Shown here: in pieces, positions 5,620 through 14,299 of the stretch | Layout of the letters: each line of letters begins with the position of its first letter | How positions within the stretch are numbered: position 1 is the first letter of the stretch | Source: Oscillospiraceae bacterium | Lineage (GTDB): Bacteria; Bacillota; Clostridia; Oscillospirales; Ruminococcaceae | Direction: 5' to 3' | DNA: 21,438 nucleotides | Assembly (NCBI GenBank): GCA_016296505.1 | Contig: JAEDJD010000029.1 | Span: forward strand, 1-21,438 | Made by a program: the position numbers and the translations under genes | The notes under the pieces: model-generated | The model's database searches: none | Told to the model about the DNA's origin: nothing | The model's input: the letters and a program-made list of their open reading frames with translations, nothing else

Positions 5620-7857
5620 ATGATCGAATGGAACCAATTACATGAAAACCCGCACATCCGGCGCGGTGGAAAGCTGCTGCTCTGCACGCTGACCGCCTGC
5701 TTGCTTTCACTAGCGCGATTCGGCGGACTGGCTTTGCCGCTGAATGCAGCACTTGCGGCTGCGCTGTCTCCGGCAGAAGGCATTGCGGTACTGGCAGGCG
5801 GTGCGGCGGCAGACTTTCTGACGGGAACGCTCCAAAAACAGCCAATTTTGCTTTGCGCGTCGGCACTGGTCACAATTATTCGCTGGCTGCTCAATATCAA
5901 GCAGACGCCTCGTGCAGCCGCATTACTTGCCGGATGCAGCACAGGCGCCTCAGCCGTTATATTTGCAATTGCACGTTTAACAAGCAGCCGCGAATGGATC
6001 ATCTGGTTGGTTTTCAGTTTTTTTACCGCCGGACTTGCGTATTGTATCCGACAAGTATTGGTTCGCGCTGAAACAGATCTCCCCATCCGGCTGCACGAGG
6101 GAGATACGCTTGTATTTTCCGTTTGCGCGGTCATCGGACTGACAACGCTCTGCGCACTCAGGCTGTTCCGGATTAACTTCGGCATCATGCTCGCAGCAGC
6201 CCTAATTCTGACCGCCGCCAAGCGCTACCGAATTACAGGCGGTGTGATTTGCGGAACCCTCTCAGCACTGGCAATCATGCTTGCAGACAGCAAGGCTGCA
6301 CCGTATGCCGCAATGCTGCCGGCAGCCGGCTTTGCAACAGGACTGCTTTCCGGCAAACCGGCTGTCATCAGCTATCTGGTATTTCAAATAAGCGGTACGA
6401 TCGGGCTGATGCTGGTACAATGGGAAGCGGCAGTTGCCAGCGCTTTGGTCAGCGGCATCATCGGTGGACTCATTTTCCTGCTGCTGCCAACCGTACAAGC
6501 ATCCGACAGGCTGATGCAGTGGAGCGATTCTGACGCAGATCTTGCCGCATTGACAGAAGCGCGTCTGGAATTTCTGTCGCATTCGATTGCCGGTGTGCGC
6601 GGCAATGCCGAACGCATAGCCAATGTCATGTCCGGCAGCAATCCGGCAGCAGATCAATTGCAAACGGTCTGTGATACTGTTTGCAGCAAATGCCGGAGCA
6701 GAGCGCTTTGCTGGGAGCATGACGACCGTGAAGCGCGCAGTTGCTTCCGACAGCTTTCCGAAGCGGATCTTTCCGAGAAACTGAAGGCACCGTTCGGGTG
6801 CGTGCAGCCGGATCAGGTAACGGCTGCTTTTTCGCGTACCAAACGGCAAAACGCTGTCACACGCGCACTTGCGGCAAGACTGCGGGAATCGCAGAAGCTA
6901 TTGTTCACACAAATGCGCATTACCGAGGAATTGCTGCATGGTGCAGGAAAGCAGTCGCGCCGCACATATCATCGGGAATTGACGCGCTATGTCTCGGATG
7001 TCCTTGCAAAATACGGCATACCGATCGTTGCGGCTGCCGTTTCAACGGGCGAGCATCACAGAATGCTGATTGAGTTATATGTACCGGCAGACGAAAAACT
7101 CGATTCCGTGTTAATTTCCGAGTGTCTGTGCGACGCGCTGCAAAAGCCGGTTTCATGCTGCGGCGTAGAAAAAGCCGGCAGCGAACAGCGCATGATTCTG
7201 CAAACCTCCGGCGGATACAGCGTCAAGACGGCTGCCGCACAGTGCGCGGTTCACGAAGATGAGCCGTGCGGCGACTGCTGGGATACTTTTTCCGATAACG
7301 AGGGCGCAGTCTATCTGGCTGTTTCAGATGGCATGGGCTCCGGCAGACACGCCGCAGTCGACGCGCGAATTGTTCTTTCCAATTTCCGGCAGCTTGTACA
7401 GTCCGGCATGGACTGCAAGGCGGCGGCACGTATGATTAACGCGATTATGCTGACAAAATCCGGTGAAGAACGCTTTGCAACACTTGACGTCGCGAAAATT
7501 TGCACGGATACGGCGGCTGTCACGCTCTATAAATATGGTGCTGGTCCAACTTTTGTCAAACATGGCAGTCAGATTACACTTTGTCAAGCGGCAACAAATC
7601 CGATTGGAATTCTACCGAACGCCGAGCCGTATACCACCGTATTGAAGCTCGAACGCGGCGATATGCTCTTTCTGCTGACGGACGGCTTGGACGATACGCT
7701 GTTTCCGTATGTCAGGCAAAAGCTAAAGCAGGGCGGCGATTTGCAGACGCTGGCGCATACATTCTGCGCAAAAGCACAGCGCGAATCCAAGGGCGCTCCT
7801 CGGGATGATGTCACAGTATTAGCGGCATCTATTACCGTTGCAACAGTTGATGAATAA
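5620..7857 (+). CDS. spoIIE: Stage II sporulation protein E, PP2C phosphatase
   Basis: This 745-residue protein has the standard SpoIIE layout: about ten hydrophobic membrane segments in residues 15-295, a cytosolic regulatory region, and a C-terminal PP2C phosphatase. SpoIIE dephosphorylates SpoIIAA to release sigma-F in the forespore and interacts with the division machinery. Metal-binding motifs are present: D570-G-M-G-S-G, D688-G-L-D-D and R728-D-D-V. The cysteine cluster C351-x3-C355-x2-C358-x5-C364 followed by W is shared with Bacillus SpoIIE. ATG 5620 is preferred over ATG 5611 because the GAAAGG is adjacent to 5611 but well spaced for 5620. It is monocistronic, with a terminator at 7895. 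A complete copy argues that the organism can sporulate. Confidence 0.95.
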   Translation: MIEWNQLHENPHIRRGGKLLLCTLTACLLSLARFGGLALPLNAALAAALSPAEGIAVLAGGAAADFLTGTLQKQPILLCASALVTIIRWLLNIKQTPRAAALLAGCSTGASAVIFAIARLTSSREWIIWLVFSFFTAGLAYCIRQVLVRAETDLPIRLHEGDTLVFSVCAVIGLTTLCALRLFRINFGIMLAAALILTAAKRYRITGGVICGTLSALAIMLADSKAAPYAAMLPAAGFATGLLSGKPAVISYLVFQISGTIGLMLVQWEAAVASALVSGIIGGLIFLLLPTVQASDRLMQWSDSDADLAALTEARLEFLSHSIAGVRGNAERIANVMSGSNPAADQLQTVCDTVCSKCRSRALCWEHDDREARSCFRQLSEADLSEKLKAPFGCVQPDQVTAAFSRTKRQNAVTRALAARLRESQKLLFTQMRITEELLHGAGKQSRRTYHRELTRYVSDVLAKYGIPIVAAAVSTGEHHRMLIELYVPADEKLDSVLISECLCDALQKPVSCCGVEKAGSEQRMILQTSGGYSVKTAAAQCAVHEDEPCGDCWDTFSDNEGAVYLAVSDGMGSGRHAAVDARIVLSNFRQLVQSGMDCKAAARMINAIMLTKSGEERFATLDVAKICTDTAAVTLYKYGAGPTFVKHGSQITLCQAATNPIGILPNAEPYTTVLKLERGDMLFLLTDGLDDTLFPYVRQKLKQGGDLQTLAHTFCAKAQRESKGAPRDDVTVLAASITVATVDE

Positions 7858-7894
7858 TGGGGAATATTGCAGGAAAACTAAAATTATATTGAGC

Positions 7895-7925
7895 GCGTAT
7901 TCGTTAATAATACGCATATTTTTCG
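7895..7925 (+). terminator. Terminator of spoIIE
   Basis: GCGTATT (7895-7901) pairs with AATACGC (7909-7915) around a 7-nt loop, followed by ATATTTTTCG. It lies 37 nt past the stop. The stem is short, so some read-through is possible. Confidence 0.65.
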
Positions 7926-8017
7926 TAATAATTGCAAGCGGATATTGTATGGATGCACAAAAATTAGAAGTGAAATTGTCTGAAACTCCGAAAAATTTTG
8001 CTAAATTGCAAAAAAGC

Positions 8018-8046
8018 TTGAAAGTTATGGTGGAATATGGTAAAAT
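8018..8046 (+). promoter_or_regulatory. Promoter of the glgBCDA operon
   Basis: TTGAAA (8018-8023) and TAAAAT (8041-8046) are exactly 17 nt apart. Transcription should start near 8052, leaving a leader of about 138 nt before glgB. No other promoter of this quality is visible inside the operon. Confidence 0.8.
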
Positions 8047-8061
8047 GTATATACGTCATTA

Positions 8062-8104
8062 CGGCGATTGCATGGTTTTTGCACAACCTGCACCATTCTT
8101 GCCG
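8062..8104 (+). promoter_or_regulatory. Imperfect stem-loop in the glg leader
   Basis: Nested pairing CGGC (8062-8065)/GCCG (8101-8104), ATGGT (8072-8076)/ACCAT (8092-8096) and GCA/TGC around CAACC suggests a hairpin near the 5' end of the leader. No match to a known riboswitch is evident, and the pairing could be chance. Confidence 0.3.
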
Positions 8105-8189
8105 ATTGACTCAATCATACATACGAAACATATAAATTGCGTGAATGCGGTTCTCACAAGCTCCGCCAGAATTGCTATAGGAGGAATCT

Positions 8190-10244
8190 ATGAGTATTGA
8201 ACAGACAAAACGGAATCCAAACGCTTTTCCGCTTCACCTATTCTATGAAGGCAGAAATTTTGACGCGCAGCGTTATTTCGGTGCGCATACAGAAATACAA
8301 GATGGAATCAAAAAGACAGTGTTCCGCGTCTGGGCGCCGAATGCGGTTGAAGTCTCCGTTGTCGGCGACTTCAACGGTTGGGATCGAACTGTAAATCCTA
8401 TGCAGTCGGTCGCAGACGGCGTATGGGAAACAGCAGTCGATCTGCTTGAACCCTACACGATCTACAAATACAGCATCATGACGCAGGCAGGCGTGGAAAA
8501 GCTCAAAAGCGACCCCTACGGCACGCATTTTGAAACGGCGCCGCAGAATGCAACCAAGCTGTTTGAATCTGCGTATAAATGGAAAGACGAAAAATGGCAG
8601 AAGAAAAAAGCGGAGACAAATATCTATAAGTCTCCGATGAATATTTATGAGGTGCATTATGATTCATGGCGCACTTATGAGGACGGAAATCCGCTGAGCT
8701 ATGTGGAATTTGCAAAGCAGATCGTGCCGTATATGAAAGAGCTTTCCTATACCCATATCGAACTTATGCCGCTGTCGGAGTATCCATACGACGGTTCTTG
8801 GGGCTATCAGGTAACAGGCTATTTTGCGCCAACCTCACGCTTCGGTACACCGGATGATTTCCGTCAGATGATTGATATGTTCCATGAAGCCGGCATTGGC
8901 GTAATTCTGGACTGGGTACCGGCGCATTTCCCCAAGGATGAGCATGGTCTTTTTGAATTTGACGGTACTTGTCTCTATGAATATACCGATCCGCTGAAGC
9001 GTGAGCACAGAGGCTGGGGAACCAGAGTCTTTGACTATGGAAGACCCGAGGTTATTTCGTTCCTGATCTCATCGGCGTGCTGGTGGCTCGACGAATTCCA
9101 CATCGACGGGTTACGCGTGGACGCAGTTGCTTCTATGCTCTATCTTGACTATGACCGCCGCGACGGTGAATGGCGTCCGAATGTCAACGGCGGCAGAGAA
9201 AATCTCGAAGCAGTCGCGTTCCTGCGCCTGCTCAATGAAACTGTATTCGCACGGCATCCCGATGTGCTGATGATCGCAGAAGAATCGACTGCGTGGCCAC
9301 TCGTCACAAAGCCGACCGATATCGGCGGCCTTGGATTCAATTTCAAGTGGAATATGGGCTGGATGAACGATATGCTCAATTATATGTCCATGGATCCGCT
9401 GTATCGCGCATTTAATCACGATAAGCTGACATTCTCATTCTTTTATTGCTTCTCGGAAAACTATGTTTTGCCAATCTCACATGATGAAATCGTTCACGGC
9501 AAATGCTCCATGCTTGAAAAAATGCCTGGACTGGATGGCGACAAGTTTTCCTCATATCGCGCGTTTCTCTGTTATATGTTCGCGCATCCGGGCAAAAAGC
9601 TGCTCTTTATGGGACAAGAATTTGGTCAGCGCAAAGAATGGAATTATAAGGAACAACTTGAATGGTTTATGCTGGATTATCCAAATCACAGCGCATTGCT
9701 TGAATTCTCTAAGGCGCTCAACAAATTCTATCTGACAACGCCTGCACTTTGGGAGAATGACGATTCATGGAAGGGATTCAGCTGGATTTCCAATGACGAT
9801 TACCGGCAGAGTGTGATCGCATTCCGCCGGATTGACGACAGCGGCAATGAAATTATCGTCGTGTGTAATTTTGTCCCTGTCGGCAGAGAGGACTATAAAA
9901 TCGGCGTACCGTTTGAGGGAACCTATACACTGGTATTCGATTCCGACGCAGTCGCGTTCGGCGGCGGCGGCAGCGCCGCAAAGAAAGTGAAGTCCACAGA
10001 TTTCTCAATGCATGGCTTTGAACAGTCCGTTTCGCTGACGCTGCCTCCGCTTTCCGTGCAATATTATAAGTTCACACCGAAACGAACACGCACTAAGAAA
10101 ACAACTGCGGCAACAGAAATTTCATCCCAAACGCAGGCTGCGGAAAAGCCGAAGCGCGGCAGAGCAAAGAAATCTGATACGCCGACAGTTGATGCAAAGC
10201 CCAAAAGGACCCGAAAAACGACATCGAAAAAAAATGAAGCATAA
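8190..10244 (+). CDS. glgB: 1,4-alpha-glucan branching enzyme with basic tail
   Basis: GlgB cuts alpha-1,4 glucan chains and rejoins them as alpha-1,6 branches in glycogen. Residues about 35-110 form the CBM48 domain (VFRVWAPNA, VGDFNGW). The GH13 domain carries the four conserved regions: GVILDWVPAHF near 236, GLRVDAVA with nucleophile D311, MIAEES with acid/base E364, and ISHDE with D432. A beta-sandwich C-terminal domain follows. The last 54 residues (631-684) form an extension with 18 Lys/Arg and 5 acidic residues, in which a PKRxR motif occurs three times (starting at P630, P654 and P671). The start is fixed by AGGAGG at 8179-8184. First gene of the operon; glgC follows after 21 nt. Confidence 0.97.
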   Translation: MSIEQTKRNPNAFPLHLFYEGRNFDAQRYFGAHTEIQDGIKKTVFRVWAPNAVEVSVVGDFNGWDRTVNPMQSVADGVWETAVDLLEPYTIYKYSIMTQAGVEKLKSDPYGTHFETAPQNATKLFESAYKWKDEKWQKKKAETNIYKSPMNIYEVHYDSWRTYEDGNPLSYVEFAKQIVPYMKELSYTHIELMPLSEYPYDGSWGYQVTGYFAPTSRFGTPDDFRQMIDMFHEAGIGVILDWVPAHFPKDEHGLFEFDGTCLYEYTDPLKREHRGWGTRVFDYGRPEVISFLISSACWWLDEFHIDGLRVDAVASMLYLDYDRRDGEWRPNVNGGRENLEAVAFLRLLNETVFARHPDVLMIAEESTAWPLVTKPTDIGGLGFNFKWNMGWMNDMLNYMSMDPLYRAFNHDKLTFSFFYCFSENYVLPISHDEIVHGKCSMLEKMPGLDGDKFSSYRAFLCYMFAHPGKKLLFMGQEFGQRKEWNYKEQLEWFMLDYPNHSALLEFSKALNKFYLTTPALWENDDSWKGFSWISNDDYRQSVIAFRRIDDSGNEIIVVCNFVPVGREDYKIGVPFEGTYTLVFDSDAVAFGGGGSAAKKVKSTDFSMHGFEQSVSLTLPPLSVQYYKFTPKRTRTKKTTAATEISSQTQAAEKPKRGRAKKSDTPTVDAKPKRTRKTTSKKNEA

Positions 10245-10265
10245 TTTGAAGGAGGCGTTTGACGC

Positions 10266-11474
10266 ATGAATACAAAAAAAGAAGTCGTCGCAATGCTGCT
10301 GGCAGGCGGACAGGGAAGCCGTCTGTATGCGCTGACAAAAGATATGGCAAAGCCAGCAGTTCCGTTCGGCGGCAAATACAGATTGATTGACTTTCCGCTT
10401 TCCAACTGTACAAATTCCGGTATTGATACCGTCGGCGTATTGACGCAGTATCAGCCACTCGTTCTGAATGATTATATCGGCAATGGTCAGCCATGGGATC
10501 TGGATAAGATGAACGGCGGCGTTCACGTTCTGCCGCCTTATGAGAGCAATTCCGGTGCATCATGGTATGAAGGCACAGCCAATGCAATCTACCAGAATAT
10601 CAGTTTTATTGAGCGATATGATCCGGAATATGTCGTTGTCCTCGGCGGCGACCATATCTATAAAATGGATTATTCCAAGATGGTCGATTACCATAAGGCA
10701 AAAAAGGCTGACCTCACAATCGCTGTTCTGGATGTTCCACGCTCAGAAGCGTCCCGTCTGGGCATCATGATCTGCAATGATGAGATGCGGATTACAGACT
10801 TTGAGGAAAAGCCGGCACAACCGCGTTCTACACTCGCCTCCATGGGCATCTATGTGTTCACATGGTCAAAACTCAAAAAGTATCTGATCGAAAATGAGAA
10901 CGCCAATACCGGTTCCAAGGATTTCGGCAAGGACATCATTCCTGCCATGCTGCAAAACGATGAACGGCTTTTTGCCTACACCTTCGAGGGCTACTGGAAG
11001 GATGTCGGCACGCTGGATTCACTTTGGGACGCCAATATGGATTTGCTCGCTCCGGCTGAACAGCTAAATCTCTATGACAAATCATGGCGTATCTATTCGC
11101 GGCACAGCAACTTCCCGCCGCAGTATATCGGCGCAAATGCGGAAATCGAAAATTCCATGATCACAGAAGGCTCCGTTATCGACGGCAAGGTTGATTTTTC
11201 TGTCATCTTCGGCGGCGTGACCATTGAGGAGGGCGCAAAGGTGCAGTATAGCGTCGTGATGCCGGGAACGGTCATCAAGGCAGGCGCGATCGTGGAATAT
11301 GCGATCGTCGGCGAAGACTGTGTCATTTCCGAAAATGCACATATCGGCAGAAGCCCCGAGGAATATGAGGGCGAAGCGCGTGAAAACTGGGGCATCGCCG
11401 TCACAGGACACAGAATCACAGTCGGCAAGGGAATGCAGGTTGCACCCCAGCAGATTCTGTCCGAGTCGATCTGA
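10266..11474 (+). CDS. glgC: Glucose-1-phosphate adenylyltransferase, catalytic subunit
   Basis: GlgC makes ADP-glucose and pyrophosphate from glucose-1-phosphate and ATP, the committed step of glycogen synthesis. The nucleotidyltransferase motif LLAGGQGSRL is intact (residues 11-20), followed by MAKPAVPFGGKYRLIDF, the VVVLGGDHIYKMDY catalytic segment, and FEEKP with the sugar-binding region EGYWKDVGT. The C-terminal third is a left-handed beta-helix with hexapeptide-like repeats. At 402 residues it has normal length. AAGGAGG precedes the start. In Firmicutes the active enzyme is a GlgC-GlgD heterotetramer, and the partner gene follows 26 nt downstream. Confidence 0.97.
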   Translation: MNTKKEVVAMLLAGGQGSRLYALTKDMAKPAVPFGGKYRLIDFPLSNCTNSGIDTVGVLTQYQPLVLNDYIGNGQPWDLDKMNGGVHVLPPYESNSGASWYEGTANAIYQNISFIERYDPEYVVVLGGDHIYKMDYSKMVDYHKAKKADLTIAVLDVPRSEASRLGIMICNDEMRITDFEEKPAQPRSTLASMGIYVFTWSKLKKYLIENENANTGSKDFGKDIIPAMLQNDERLFAYTFEGYWKDVGTLDSLWDANMDLLAPAEQLNLYDKSWRIYSRHSNFPPQYIGANAEIENSMITEGSVIDGKVDFSVIFGGVTIEEGAKVQYSVVMPGTVIKAGAIVEYAIVGEDCVISENAHIGRSPEEYEGEARENWGIAVTGHRITVGKGMQVAPQQILSESI

Positions 11475-11500
11475 GCACGGCTGGAAACGGAGGATTATCA

Positions 11501-12625
11501 ATGGGAATTATTCAAAATGTACTGGGACTGGTATTTGCCAGCATCCATGATGAAGCAATTTTTGATCTCACAAAAAACCGCACTATGGGTTCCGTACCGT
11601 TCGGCGGCAGATATCGGCTCATCGACTTTCCACTCTCGAATTTCGTAAATTCCGGCATTTCACAAGTCGGCGTCATTACCAAAAATAACTACGGCTCCCT
11701 GCTCGACCATGTCGGCTCCGGCAGAGAATGGGATCTTGCACGTAAAAAAGGCGGTCTCCATCTGCTTCCGCCGTATGCGCACACCAGCTCGACCGTCTAT
11801 CACGGCAAGCTTGACGCGCTGGGAAATATCTGGAGCTTTGTGGAGCATTCAAACGCGGAATATGTTGTCCTGACAGACTGTAATATCGTAACCAATATTG
11901 ACTATCGCCCCGCAGTCGAGGCGCATATTGAATCCGGCGCGGATATCACCGCAATCTACGCAAAGGGATATTATGATCAAACAACCGGTTCATCCGCTAC
12001 CATCTTCGGAATCGGCGGCGACGGTTTTGTAAATGATGTCATGATCAATCCGCCAATGACAGGAAGCTGCAATCTCGGTCTGGATATGTATATCATGAGC
12101 AAGGACTTTCTGCGGCGAATCGTTAAGGAATCCATGAGCCGTAATCGAAACAGTCTGCGTCGGGATATTCTGCTCGACCGCAATAGTCAATATAAAATTC
12201 TTGCCTATGAGCATACAAATTATTTCTCCAAAATAGATTCTCTTGCAAGCTATTTTTCTGCAAATCTGGCTTTGCTTGACCGCACAAACCGCGCTGCGAT
12301 TTTCGCAAAAAATGCGCCAATTCTGACGAAAACAAAAGATGAAGCTCCTGTGCATTTCGGAATTGCGTCACATATCAAAAATTCCATGATCGCAGACGGC
12401 TGCATCATTGAGGGCAAGGTCGAGAACTGCGTGCTGTTCCGCGGCGTCAAAATCGGAAAAGGCTCCGTCATTCGCGACAGCATTATTGCACAGGATACCG
12501 TGATCGGTGCGCGCTGCTCGATCCGCAATGTGATTATGGATAAGAAAGTAATGATTGCTGATGAGCGTCAGCTGACCGGCTCAGTGGGATATCCGCTGTT
12601 TATCGGAAAGGGCGCGGAAATTTAA
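11501..12625 (+). CDS. glgD: ADP-glucose pyrophosphorylase regulatory subunit GlgD
   Basis: This 374-residue paralogue of GlgC keeps the substrate-fold landmarks (GSVPFGGRYRLIDFPLSN, then the C-terminal beta-helix). It has lost the catalytic P-loop: the place of LLAGGQGSRL reads LVFASIHDEAIF (residues 10-21). The GGDH segment is replaced by LTDCNIV. GlgD proteins of Firmicutes are weakly active or inactive alone and raise the activity of GlgC in a mixed tetramer. It sits between glgC and glgA, with CGGAGG before its start and 25 nt to glgA. Confidence 0.95.
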   Translation: MGIIQNVLGLVFASIHDEAIFDLTKNRTMGSVPFGGRYRLIDFPLSNFVNSGISQVGVITKNNYGSLLDHVGSGREWDLARKKGGLHLLPPYAHTSSTVYHGKLDALGNIWSFVEHSNAEYVVLTDCNIVTNIDYRPAVEAHIESGADITAIYAKGYYDQTTGSSATIFGIGGDGFVNDVMINPPMTGSCNLGLDMYIMSKDFLRRIVKESMSRNRNSLRRDILLDRNSQYKILAYEHTNYFSKIDSLASYFSANLALLDRTNRAAIFAKNAPILTKTKDEAPVHFGIASHIKNSMIADGCIIEGKVENCVLFRGVKIGKGSVIRDSIIAQDTVIGARCSIRNVIMDKKVMIADERQLTGSVGYPLFIGKGAEI

Positions 12626-12650
12626 TGCGGCTGAACAAAGGAGGCAAGAT

Positions 12651-14084
12651 ATGAATATTTTATATGCAGCAAGTGAAGCAAGACCCTATGTTGCATCCGG
12701 CGGCCTTGCAGACGTTGCAGGCGCACTGCCGCTTGCGCTGAACAAAAAGGGTCATGACTGCCGCGTTGTGATTCCTCTCTATAAATCTATTGGCGATGAT
12801 ATGCGGAAAGATATGACCTTTATCACATCGATCACAGTCGATGTTGCATGGAGAAAGCAGTATTGCGGCATTTTCTCTGCCGTCCATCAGGGCGTGACCT
12901 ATTATTTCATTGACAATGAGTATTATTTCAACCGCGATGGCATTTATGGCTTTTATGACGATTGCGAACGGTTTGTATTCTTCAGCCGCGCAATTCTGGA
13001 GATGCTCCGCGTGATCAATTTCAAACCGACGGTCATCAACTGCAATGACTGGCAAACCGCATTGACGCCGGTTTACTATCAGATCTTCTATAAGTATCAG
13101 GAAGGCTTCGATCATATCCATACTGTGTTCACAATTCATAATATCGCCTATCAGGGCAAATACGGTAAGGAAGTTCTGAATGAGGTCATGGGCATTCCGA
13201 TGTATCATTCCAATCTGCTGGAATATGATGGCAATGTCAATATGATGAAAGGCGCAATCGAAACCGCTGACAAAATCACAACAGTTTCCCAAAGCTATGC
13301 GTGGGAGATTCTTGATCCGTGGTATTCGCATGGGCTGGATCGCGCGCTGACCAATAAGCAATATAAACTGACAGGCTTCCTCAACGGTATCGACGTGGAG
13401 AGCTACAATCCGGAAACGGATGATGCCCTTGCATCTCCTTATGCGCATTACAGCGTGAAAGATACTTCCGGAAAGTTGACCTGTAAGCGTGCGTTACAGG
13501 CAGAGCTTGGACTCCCGCAGGATGATCAGCCGCTGATCGGTATTTGTACGCGCTTTGTCGCGCATAAGGGTATTGATTTGATTCGCTATGTATTCGAGGA
13601 AATGGTGCACGACGGTTTCCACTTTGCAATTCTGGGCAGCGGCGAACGTGTGTATGAGGATTTCTTCAAGGAAATGGCTTGGCGCTATCCGCAGGCGGTC
13701 AGCGTTACGCTCGGATTCTATCCGCAGCTTTCGCGCCGAATCTATGCAGGCTGCGATATGTTCCTGATGCCCTCGCAAAGCGAGCCATGCGGTCTGGCAC
13801 AGATGTACGCGATGCGCTACGGTACAATGCCGATTGTCCGTGAAACAGGCGGTCTGCGTGATTCTGTCCGCGACGCCGGTGACGCAAACGGTACCGGCTT
13901 CACATTCAAAACCTATAATGCACATGATATGCTTGGCGCGTGTCTGCGCGCAAAAGAAATGTATGCAAATAAAAATCGCTGGGCAGAGGTGCAGCAGCAG
14001 GCAATGAAAGCAGATTTCAGCTGGGCGTCTTCTGCAGAGCTTTACCTCGGACTTTATAAGGAATTGGAAAGCTGGAATCAGTAA
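12651..14084 (+). CDS. glgA: Glycogen synthase (ADP-glucose), GT5
   Basis: GlgA transfers glucose from ADP-glucose to the non-reducing end of the alpha-1,4 glucan. It is a 477-residue GT-B fold glycosyltransferase of family GT5. The N-terminal loop reads YVASGGLADVAGALP, so the lysine of the usual KTGGL (K15 in E. coli) is alanine (A15). The C-terminal active-site features are intact: R301 and K306 in CTRFVAHKG, and E378 in SEPCGLAQMYAMRYG, followed by RETGGLRDSV. I recall the ASGGL form in other clostridial GlgA proteins, so activity is still expected. AAAGGAGG precedes the start. Last gene of the operon, with a terminator 14 nt downstream. Confidence 0.95.
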   Translation: MNILYAASEARPYVASGGLADVAGALPLALNKKGHDCRVVIPLYKSIGDDMRKDMTFITSITVDVAWRKQYCGIFSAVHQGVTYYFIDNEYYFNRDGIYGFYDDCERFVFFSRAILEMLRVINFKPTVINCNDWQTALTPVYYQIFYKYQEGFDHIHTVFTIHNIAYQGKYGKEVLNEVMGIPMYHSNLLEYDGNVNMMKGAIETADKITTVSQSYAWEILDPWYSHGLDRALTNKQYKLTGFLNGIDVESYNPETDDALASPYAHYSVKDTSGKLTCKRALQAELGLPQDDQPLIGICTRFVAHKGIDLIRYVFEEMVHDGFHFAILGSGERVYEDFFKEMAWRYPQAVSVTLGFYPQLSRRIYAGCDMFLMPSQSEPCGLAQMYAMRYGTMPIVRETGGLRDSVRDAGDANGTGFTFKTYNAHDMLGACLRAKEMYANKNRWAEVQQQAMKADFSWASSAELYLGLYKELESWNQ

Positions 14085-14098
14085 ATATTACCATACAA

Positions 14099-14133
14099 AG
14101 AGTACCGACAGTGCTGTCGGTACTCTATTTATT
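14099..14133 (+). terminator. Terminator of the glg operon
   Basis: A perfect 12-bp stem (14099-14110 with 14115-14126, AGAGTACCGACA/TGTCGGTACTCT) with a GTGC tetraloop is followed by ATTTATT. Confidence 0.9.
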
Positions 14134-14221
14134 GCGATAAAATACGGAGATGTGCCCATTTTTTGCGGTGATATAGAAAATCACTTGTGCAGAATATACA
14201 AATTATTTGCGTGAGCTGTAC

Positions 14222-14250
14222 TTGTAATTCCATTTGGAATGTGCTATAAT
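14222..14250 (+). promoter_or_regulatory. Promoter of the dockerin xylanase gene
   Basis: TTGTAA (14222-14227) and TATAAT (14245-14250) are 17 nt apart, with TGC just before the -10 box. Transcription would start near 14257, leaving a leader of about 43 nt. Confidence 0.85.
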
Positions 14251-14299
14251 ATCATTACCGCTTATGTATGCGGAACATTATTTTAGGAGGGGAACTTTT

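Noticed and set aside
5387..6221. Minus-strand frames (159 and 247 codons) over the start of spoIIE
   Set aside because: They are opposite a clear spoIIE gene, have no domain likeness, and end over the nicotinamidase promoter.
7838..8200. 120-codon plus-strand frame between spoIIE and glgB
   Set aside because: It overlaps the spoIIE end, runs through the spoIIE terminator and the glg promoter, lacks a Shine-Dalgarno and has a composition unlike its neighbours. Only its last part (from ATG 8072) lies in the leader, and it is treated as a finding.
10064..10587. Antisense frames over the glgB tail and glgC start
   Set aside because: The sense genes are certain, and these frames show only out-of-frame translations without binding sites.
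12660..13448. 262-codon minus-strand frame inside glgA
   Set aside because: It is antisense to the conserved glycogen synthase and shows no family likeness.
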